Shown: positions 58,908-64,000 of the stretch, piece after piece
Layout of the letters: each line of letters opens with the position of its first letter
How positions within the stretch are numbered: position 1 is the first letter of the stretch
Origin: Treponema bryantii NK4A124
GTDB lineage: Bacteria > Spirochaetota > Spirochaetia > Treponematales > Treponemataceae
Assembly: GCF_000421345.1 (NCBI RefSeq)
Contig: NZ_ATWV01000014.1
Coordinates: 1 to 64,000 of the forward strand
Length of the DNA stretch: 64,000 bases
Direction: 5' to 3'
Notes under the pieces: generated by a model
Told to the model about the DNA's origin: nothing
Databases searched by the model: none
What the model saw: only the letters and a program-made list of their open reading frames with translations
Position numbers and translations under genes: made by a program

Positions 58908-58980
58908 CTGGGTCGACAGGATTCGAACCTGTGGAATGACGGCACCAAAAGCCGTTGGCTTACCGCTTGCCGACGACCCA
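58908..58980 (-). tRNA. tRNA-Gln (anticodon TTG)
   Basis: 73 bases. Acceptor stem TGGGTCG/CGACCCA, D-arm with AAGCGGTAAG, anticodon stem ACGGC/GCCGT around loop TTTTGGT with anticodon TTG, T-arm ACAGGTTCGAATCCTGT. CCA is not encoded. A TATACT box lies 12 bases upstream (58993-58998). Confidence 0.93.
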
Positions 58981-59005
58981 AAGATGTCATCTAGTATATA
59001 ATATT

Positions 59006-59287
59006 TTAGTCGTCTGGGGAAGTACCTGTTTCTACGTGACCGGCATTGTATTCTGCGAGGATCTTATCCTGCAGTTCGGTACGGAACTCTGGGCTTATTG
59101 GATGGGCTACATCTTTATATTCCCCATTGGCAGTTTTTCGGCTTGGCATTGCAATGAACAGGCCGCTCTTGCCTTCGATAATTTTTACATTGTGAACAAC
59201 AAAGCAGTTATCAAAAGTAACTGTAACATAAGCTCTAAGCTTACCTTCGTCCTCAACCTTTCTAATTCTCAATTCGGTAATCTGCAT
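59006..59287 (-). CDS. spoVG: SpoVG family regulatory protein
   Basis: 93 residues, the complete SpoVG fold: MQITELRIRKVEDEGKLRAY, VTFDNCFVVHNVKIIEG, then GLFIAMPSRKTANGEYKDVAHPI. In spirochaetes SpoVG binds DNA and RNA and influences gene expression and division. GGAGG lies 10 bases before the ATG. Downstream of ispE, 42 bases apart; the pair is a common gene order. Confidence 0.96.
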   Translation of the reverse strand: MQITELRIRKVEDEGKLRAYVTVTFDNCFVVHNVKIIEGKSGLFIAMPSRKTANGEYKDVAHPISPEFRTELQDKILAEYNAGHVETGTSPDD

Positions 59288-59329
59288 AAATCATCTACCT
59301 CCGCAAAATTACACCGCAAAACCATAATC

Positions 59330-60199
59330 TTATACAGTCCGCGCTAATTTACAGTTCCAAGAACCCGCCAGCTTCTTAAGGGCAGATTCAGCCTCTTGCC
59401 TGGAAGAGAAAATCCCAAAAACTGTGGAACCCGAACCTGACATTTCGGCATAATCACAGTCAAGGGCTCTTAAAGCCTCAATAGCACGCCCTATATCTTT
59501 ATATTTTGCAGAAATTACGGGCGTAAAAGTATTAATAAAAGTCCAGTTCTCCGGCGGCCTTCTGTAAACCAGCTCTAGCTCATCAAATTCAGGACTTACC
59601 AAAAACTTTCCACGAGAAAAAGCCTCATCCACAAGAGCATATGCTTCTTTAGTGGAAGAGCTTACCTCTGGAAAAATCAGAATCAGGAAAAGGTCTTCTC
59701 GCCCATGGATTTTCTTTACATTTTCTCCACGACCAGAAACCAGGGCACATCCCCGGCCTTTTACGTCGCAGTGCATAAAGAAAAACACATCACTGCCAGT
59801 CTCGGCAGCAACATAATCCAGCTCGCTGTCAGAAAGCCTTACGTTACAAAGCCCTTCAAGCATTCTCGTTAGAGCCGCTGCATCTGAAGAACCACCGCCA
59901 AGTCCGCCACCGGAAGGAATCCCCTTCTTAAGCTCAACTCTGACACCTGGAACTTCGCAGCTGACAATTTTGCAAAATGCATTGTAGGCTTTTGTAAGAG
60001 TATTGTTCTCAGGCAGTTCCATGGAAGAGCAATGCACGATGCAGCCTTTATCAGCTGTTGTCGTCAATGTCAGTTCATCATATAAATCAACTGTCTGGAA
60101 AATACTCTCAATGCCGTGAAATCCGTCTGCCCGTCCGGGAAGTACCCGAAGACCAAAATTTACTTTTGCATACGCACAGCCAGAAATTTCACGTTCCAT
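59330..60199 (-). CDS. ispE: 4-diphosphocytidyl-2-C-methyl-D-erythritol kinase
   Basis: Fourth step of the MEP isoprenoid pathway. 289 residues; GHMP kinase fold with AYAKVNFGLRVLPGRADGFH at the N-terminus, the ATP loop PSGGGLGGGSSDAAAL, and the C-terminal AEMSGSGSTVFGIF. TTGACT-16-TATAAT stands directly before the start, so the mRNA is probably leaderless. Confidence 0.96.
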   Translation of the reverse strand: MEREISGCAYAKVNFGLRVLPGRADGFHGIESIFQTVDLYDELTLTTTADKGCIVHCSSMELPENNTLTKAYNAFCKIVSCEVPGVRVELKKGIPSGGGLGGGSSDAAALTRMLEGLCNVRLSDSELDYVAAETGSDVFFFMHCDVKGRGCALVSGRGENVKKIHGREDLFLILIFPEVSSSTKEAYALVDEAFSRGKFLVSPEFDELELVYRRPPENWTFINTFTPVISAKYKDIGRAIEALRALDCDYAEMSGSGSTVFGIFSSRQEAESALKKLAGSWNCKLARTV

Positions 60200-60206
60200 T
60201 AATATA

Positions 60207-60234
60207 ATTATACCCTACTTTAACGAGTAGTCAA
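60207..60234 (-). promoter_or_regulatory. Strong leaderless promoter of ispE
   Basis: TTGACT (rc of 60229-60234), 16 bp, TATAAT (rc of 60207-60212), then seven bases and the ATG at 60199. The best sigma-70-like match in the window. Confidence 0.7.
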
Positions 60235-60396
60235 ACTTTTTCGATTTGAAGAAAAAATAATCTATTATCGCAAATTTCATTCTCTTCCGTGAAAAAAAGC
60301 CTGTCGCCAACGGGATGATGTTGTCGACAGACTTTTTTTCACTACGAGAATGAAATTTACCTTTCAGTTTTTTTCTTAAAATCGAAAAAACTTTGC
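60232..60396. repeat. Long inverted duplication of about 80 bases
   Basis: The left half (60232-60311) and the reverse complement of the right half (60320-60396) align almost throughout: CAAACTTTTTCGATTTGAAG / CAAAGTTTTTTCGATTTTAAG, AAATTTCATTCTC in both, GTGAAAAAAAGCCTGTCG / GTGAAAAAAAGTCTGTCG. The loop is about GGGATGATG. It forms one huge hairpin without coding content between ispE and the acidic-protein gene, and holds most of the gene-free 336 bases. Confidence 0.75.
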
Positions 60397-60535
60397 AACT
60401 CATTCAATAATTTATCAATGAACCGTAAAATTTTCCAAGAAAATCCCCTTAAATTCTATTTACTTTTTAGCACGGATACTTTATATTGTAGAAAAGTGAG
60501 TTTAACAGTAAGGACAAAAACGAGGCGGGGTTTTT

Positions 60536-60799
60536 ATGTTTGCTGATTCAGATTTTGAAGAATTAACAATGTCTTTTTCATACGGCGATGATTTCGACGA
60601 TGATTATGATGAAGATTTCGATGACGACTTTGACGATTACGAAGACGACGACGAAGCTTTAGACGAATTCGATGATGATGCAGATTTATACTACGACGAT
60701 GTCTTTAAGGAAGAAGAGGACGTAGACGAACCTTACGACGACGTTGAAGAAGAAGACGGCTACGGCTCATACCGCGACCGCTTCCAGGATGAAGAATAG
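60536..60799 (+). CDS. Hyperacidic low-complexity protein, 87 aa
   Basis: About half of all residues are Asp or Glu, in runs such as DDFDDDYDEDFDDDFDDYED, with Tyr and Phe spaced through them. It cannot form an ordinary globular core and is probably disordered. Similar tails occur on RNA-polymerase delta and on DNA-mimic or calcium-binding proteins, but no match is claimed. GAGGCGGGG lies 5-13 bases before the ATG; a second ATG (MSFSYGDD) is 30 bases on. The acidity is real in the codons, not a frame artefact. Confidence 0.7.
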   Translation: MFADSDFEELTMSFSYGDDFDDDYDEDFDDDFDDYEDDDEALDEFDDDADLYYDDVFKEEEDVDEPYDDVEEEDGYGSYRDRFQDEE

Positions 60800-60802
60800 A
60801 CA

Positions 60803-60876
60803 GTGATTTCGATACGGCCTTCGGCCTACTCAATCACCGGTGGTTGAGTGCCGCGAAGCGGCGTATCGAAACCACC
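60803..60876. repeat. Family A palindrome pair, fused form
   Basis: GTGATTTCGATACGGCCTTC...CTCAATCACC joined to GGTGGTTGAGTGCCGCGAAG...ATCGAAACCACC. The left arm has matched changes at both ends. Between converging genes. Confidence 0.88.
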
Positions 60877-60884
60877 TGAGTTTT

Positions 60885-63068
60885 TTACAAAGAATTCAAA
60901 TCAACTAATTCATATCCACTATCAAGTAAAGCACTAATTAATAGAGCCACATATTTATACAGAGGTCTTGAATGATTGCTCTGTGAGAATCCACCTACAA
61001 CAGAAACTACTCCACCATTAGTTTTTTCCAATGCTGCAATATATTTTCTTATAAGCTTTTCAGGATCCATGTCCGGATTATTAAACTCAGAAAAATCACT
61101 GCATGGGAAAACATAAGTATAACCGGCATTTTCTCCAGCATTAATGATGTCAGGTGTTGTACTGTAATATGGTGCGTGCCAGAAGAGTGTCAGCTCATTT
61201 TTTGTGCAGTCATAAAACTCATCTTCATTGCGGGCAAGACCACGGCGGATAAAATCTTCATTAATTACAAAAGAGTTTTCTGTAAGGTTTGCAGTTGTAA
61301 AGAACATAGAAGCACACAGGTGACCGTTTGTAACAATCTGTCTTGTCTCTGCCGGATATCGACGGATAAACTCTCCATTTATAAAGAAGCTTCCTTTTGC
61401 ATTGAACTTTTTCAGTTCAGAAAGAATTACCGGAAGTCCGTCTGCATTATCATAAAGTTCAAATGCAAGAGCAACCTTTTTCTTCTCAGGCGCTTTTCTT
61501 GCGCTTTCCTTGTACAAAGGATTTGTTACTGCCCTCTTGCTTAAGGAGCGCACAAAAATTGCGTTATCGTAGTTTTTATTTTGTGTAGTTCCAATGAAAA
61601 CCCTGTAACGGCCATTTTGTTTTACAGGTTCTATGCTTCCTGTAAAATCAATTTTAGCCCAGGTTCTTTTTTTTGCATCATATCTGTAGAAGCTGGAATT
61701 TCCTGTATCAGCAATAATCGAATAATCGTTTGTATCCCAGTAGCCGGCAGCAACAGAAGAAAGTGTTATTGTTTCAAACTTATTGGCAAAAATATTCCAT
61801 TTGCGTACACTCTTTTCTCCGCCTACAATTAAGGTTGAGTCATCTGTCCAGATTGCAGAAACAATTTTTTCACCGGTAAGAACGGCAAGGCGCTTCCAGG
61901 TATTCATATCATAAACATAAACTGTTGAACCTGCAAAGAACATTACTTTGCTTCCGTTAGGCGAAATAAAAGGTTTTCCTGAATCTTCAATCTGAAGAAC
62001 CTGCTGGGCCTGAGAGTCAAGTTTGTAAACAGAACCGTGTTCCTTAATTCCATCGTAAGGGAGTTTTTCCTGCCATAAAACAGGTTTACCGTTATCATCC
62101 CAGAATACATAAGATGCTACAAGAGATGCTTTTGATTCTGTATAGGGACGGGAATAAATAACATCCATATAATCACAGGAAGCAGAACGTACAACAAGAT
62201 AAGTAAAGAGTCTTCCGTTCTGGGTAACTACCGCAGAAGTTACTTCACTGTTGCAGCTGAACTTATCTGTAAGAGGATTAAACTGGAAAGGAAGACGGCC
62301 CATTGGCTTTCCCTGCCCGATAATTCCTGAATAAAGTCCAAGAGTGTATAACTCCTTAGTATTTATTTTATAAAGAAGATAATCATCTATGTAAGCAAGA
62401 TATTTTGGAGAAGCCCAGTAAACAGAATTAATGCTGCCGCGGCCTATCTTTCTGTAACGTTCATCAATTTCAACTCCGCGAAGCACTGCATCCGGATTAC
62501 AGAAGAAAACAGAATTATTTTTCTCATAAATTAAAACTGATGAATCCGGCGCCCACTTTACAGGAAGGTCTTCGTAAGAATTTAAAACGCCTTCACAAAG
62601 TACACTGCTCTTTCCAGTCTTAGTGCTTACAAGCATAAGGTTTCCGGAAAAAACTGAAGTTCTTTCAATACGGCAGAAATACTTTCCATCCGGGCTTACT
62701 GCATAAGGAACAACCGGAACAATATTTTCAGGCATCTCACTTGTCTTTTCAATCCATTTTAATTCACCGCTTTTATTTGAATAACGGGCTATTCCGTATC
62801 TGTTTCTAATCTGAAGAATCTCACCACCGGAAAGCAACTCCATCTGTTCCGGATAACAGGTAATAACCTCCGGCGTAGACTCTGGTTTACCGTCTTTTAA
62901 GGCAGCATGAAAAAGAGATTTATAAGGACTGGTTCCCACCATATTATGACGAACTGTAAAAAGAATTTCGTCGTTAAGATTTAAATCCGGATTCCCGAAG
63001 GAAGTGCCGGCAAAAAGTGAGAAAGAAAATAGACTTACTACAAGAGGCAGAATACCTGTTTTTTTCAT
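60885..63068 (-). CDS. Secreted beta-propeller plus degenerate polysaccharide-deacetylase-like protein
   Basis: 727 residues with a signal peptide (MKKTGILPLVVSLFSFSLFAG). Residues 30-500 form a TolB/WD40-type propeller (SPDGKYFC, WAPDSSVLIYEK, SPNGSKVMFFAG, WTDDSTLIVGG). Residues 520-727 resemble a NodB deacetylase domain (KKVALAFELYDNADGLPVIL, SFFINGEFIRRYP, FWHAPYYSTTPDIINAG), but the usual TFDDG is AFELYD, and the SHTxxH metal His pair is missing. It is probably non-catalytic and binds a carbohydrate, or has a changed reaction. It overlaps the upstream zinc-ribbon gene by four bases. Confidence 0.7.
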   Translation of the reverse strand: MKKTGILPLVVSLFSFSLFAGTSFGNPDLNLNDEILFTVRHNMVGTSPYKSLFHAALKDGKPESTPEVITCYPEQMELLSGGEILQIRNRYGIARYSNKSGELKWIEKTSEMPENIVPVVPYAVSPDGKYFCRIERTSVFSGNLMLVSTKTGKSSVLCEGVLNSYEDLPVKWAPDSSVLIYEKNNSVFFCNPDAVLRGVEIDERYRKIGRGSINSVYWASPKYLAYIDDYLLYKINTKELYTLGLYSGIIGQGKPMGRLPFQFNPLTDKFSCNSEVTSAVVTQNGRLFTYLVVRSASCDYMDVIYSRPYTESKASLVASYVFWDDNGKPVLWQEKLPYDGIKEHGSVYKLDSQAQQVLQIEDSGKPFISPNGSKVMFFAGSTVYVYDMNTWKRLAVLTGEKIVSAIWTDDSTLIVGGEKSVRKWNIFANKFETITLSSVAAGYWDTNDYSIIADTGNSSFYRYDAKKRTWAKIDFTGSIEPVKQNGRYRVFIGTTQNKNYDNAIFVRSLSKRAVTNPLYKESARKAPEKKKVALAFELYDNADGLPVILSELKKFNAKGSFFINGEFIRRYPAETRQIVTNGHLCASMFFTTANLTENSFVINEDFIRRGLARNEDEFYDCTKNELTLFWHAPYYSTTPDIINAGENAGYTYVFPCSDFSEFNNPDMDPEKLIRKYIAALEKTNGGVVSVVGGFSQSNHSRPLYKYVALLISALLDSGYELVDLNSL

Positions 63069-63301
63069 TTATGCATCTCCGCACTTAATACGAGGATGGA
63101 AAGCTCATGCTCAAGGTCATCAAGCTGCTCTTCCATCTTTTCTATCTGATTATAACGCTTTTGAAATTGTTTTTCCTTAAATTTTGCATAGCGCAATTCA
63201 TTACTGTCTTCTTTTTCAGTTTCCACGCGAGAATAACCGCACCATGGACAGTAATAAAACTTATTATCAATTAATTTGCCGCAACCACCGCAGATACACA
63301 T
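63065..63301 (-). CDS. Small zinc-ribbon protein with coiled coil
   Basis: 78 residues: zinc ribbon CICGGCGKLIDNKFYYCPWCG (two CxxC pairs), then a charged coiled coil (KFKEKQFQKRYNQIEKMEEQ onwards). The start at 63301 has GGGAGG 6 bases upstream; the frame is open 30 codons further only because a palindrome pair lies there. ATGA overlap with the propeller/NodB gene suggests joint translation. Role unknown. Confidence 0.75.
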   Translation of the reverse strand: MCICGGCGKLIDNKFYYCPWCGYSRVETEKEDSNELRYAKFKEKQFQKRYNQIEKMEEQLDDLEHELSILVLSAEMHK

Positions 63302-63314
63302 ATTTCCTCCCATC

Positions 63315-63391
63315 AGTGGTTTCGATAGGCCGCCTTCGCGGCACTCAACCACCGCGGTGATTGAGTAGGCCATAGGCCGTATCGAAATCAC
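63315..63391. repeat. Family A palindrome pair, near-fused form
   Basis: GTGGTTTCGATAGGCCGCCT...CTCAACCACC, then GGTGATTGAGTAGGCCATAG...ATCGAAATCAC, with a short CG between. Between the M23 gene and the zinc-ribbon gene. Confidence 0.85.
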
Positions 63392-63400
63392 ATTGTTTTT

Positions 63401-64000
63401 CTACTTCAACACCGTCATCGGGTCCACTAATTTTCCTTTTTTATAAACTGTAAAGTGAAGGTGTGGACCGGTTGAATAGCCTGTTGAACCAACAAGACCA
63501 ATTCGGGTTCCCTGGCTCACCCACTGACCTTTACTTGCAATAATTTTTGACATGTGGGCATACAAAGTCTGATAGCCGTTGCCATGATCAATAATTACAT
63601 AATTTCCGTAAACACGGTTAATACCGGTTGTTGTTACCTTACCGCTCATTGCTGCAAGAATCGGAGTTCCTGTAGGACAAGCCATATCAGTTCCGGTATG
63701 GAAAGATTTTACACCGGCAATCGGGTCGATTCTGTAGCCGTAAGGAGAAGACCAGCGGAACTTTGCTGCAATAGGCATGCGGAAAAGCTCACCCATAGCG
63801 TTACGCAGAGAGTTAGCATCCATAGCGGCGCCAGGTAAAAAGAGCTGCTGACCCGCAGTAAGAGTTTCGCTTGTAAGCTCATTTACGTCCAGAAGCTGTT
63901 CAAGGCTTACCTTATACTTTCCGGTAATACCGCTGAGGCTGTCGCCTTTTTTTACTGTATAAACAATTCCATCAATTGAAGGAATCTTAAGCTTTTGTCC
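63401..64000 (-). CDS. LysM and M23 peptidase (peptidoglycan endopeptidase), N-terminus outside window
   Basis: Cuts peptide bonds in peptidoglycan in the periplasm, or activates amidases. The visible 199 residues start inside a LysM domain (YTVKKGDSLSGITGKYKVSL ... LTAGQQLFLPG) and continue into a full M23 (LytM) domain: HTGTDMACPTGTPI (His and Asp zinc ligands), NYVIIDHGNGYQTLYAHM and GPHLHFTVYKKG (HxH). The frame continues to the window edge, so the gene is longer; the internal ATG at 63823 is not the start. Confidence 0.92.
   Translation of the reverse strand, partial: GQKLKIPSIDGIVYTVKKGDSLSGITGKYKVSLEQLLDVNELTSETLTAGQQLFLPGAAMDANSLRNAMGELFRMPIAAKFRWSSPYGYRIDPIAGVKSFHTGTDMACPTGTPILAAMSGKVTTTGINRVYGNYVIIDHGNGYQTLYAHMSKIIASKGQWVSQGTRIGLVGSTGYSTGPHLHFTVYKKGKLVDPMTVLK

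Noticed and set aside
58622-58990. Open frame of 122 residues on the - strand over the tRNA region
   Set aside because: It runs through tRNA-Gln, its terminator and the palindrome cluster; the peptide is Arg/Ser-rich without any protein-like pattern.

Overview
The window reads as a chromosome segment of a spirochaete, most likely a gut- or rumen-type Treponema. Pointers are a double-membrane envelope with many lipoproteins (Cys-anchored PotD, HtrA-like protease and others), SpoVG, L25/Ctc, an OmpA-domain protein, LysM-M23 peptidase, several large periplasmic proteins of no recognised family, and carbohydrate genes (GH36, GH43, a galactofuranose-type ABC system). The genus is inferred from gene content and protein style. 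No rRNA or marker search was possible.

Layout. 1-0.9 kb: right end of an IS3-family element inserted in feoB, leaving only the FeoB C-terminus. 0.9-2.7 kb: rubrerythrin and an NADP-type isocitrate dehydrogenase. 2.8-11.8 kb: a sugar module on two converging transcripts. A YtfQ-like binding protein, a YesM-type histidine kinase and a YesN/AraC-type regulator run on +. A second binding protein, YtfR-type ATPase and two permeases run on -. A tandem 14-bp direct repeat beside the transporter promoter is a candidate regulator site. 12-21 kb: purC, murI, small zinc-ribbon and pentapeptide genes, a metallo-beta-lactamase-fold protein, a membrane metallopeptidase, ilvN and thrA. 21-27 kb: DUF368 transporter, exonuclease, alpha-galactosidase, recX, rpsI-rplM. 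27-33 kb: polyamine importer potABCD and a GGDEF-EAL protein. 33-41.7 kb: Holliday-junction endonuclease-like protein, OmpA-domain protein, RecQ-like helicase, GH43, acetyltransferase, hisH-hisF, queD. 41.8-48 kb: murE, ddl, parvulin-type chaperone, DUF115. 48-57 kb: lepA, HtrA-like protease, large periplasmic protein, tilS, rplY, two envelope proteins. 57-59 kb: small accessory patch (DUF3800 protein, unrecognised protein, palindrome cluster) beside tRNA-Gln. 59-64 kb: spoVG, ispE, a very acidic small protein, a propeller/NodB-like secreted protein, a zinc ribbon and a LysM-M23 peptidase cut by the window edge.

The strongest signal beyond single genes is a heavy load of dispersed palindromes of several unrelated sequence families with one shared design. 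They lie between genes but also inside reading frames: murI, a DUF368 gene and, twice, a DUF115 gene carry them as translated inserts. A second signal is a set of genes whose -10 hexamer ends 7-8 bases before the start codon, predicting leaderless mRNAs. This includes three divergent pairs whose start codons are separated by 44-45 bp, in one of which the -10 box of each promoter overlaps the -35 of the other. Structured leaders precede thrA and rplM, and two large palindromic elements (35173-35346 and 60232-60396) are unexplained.
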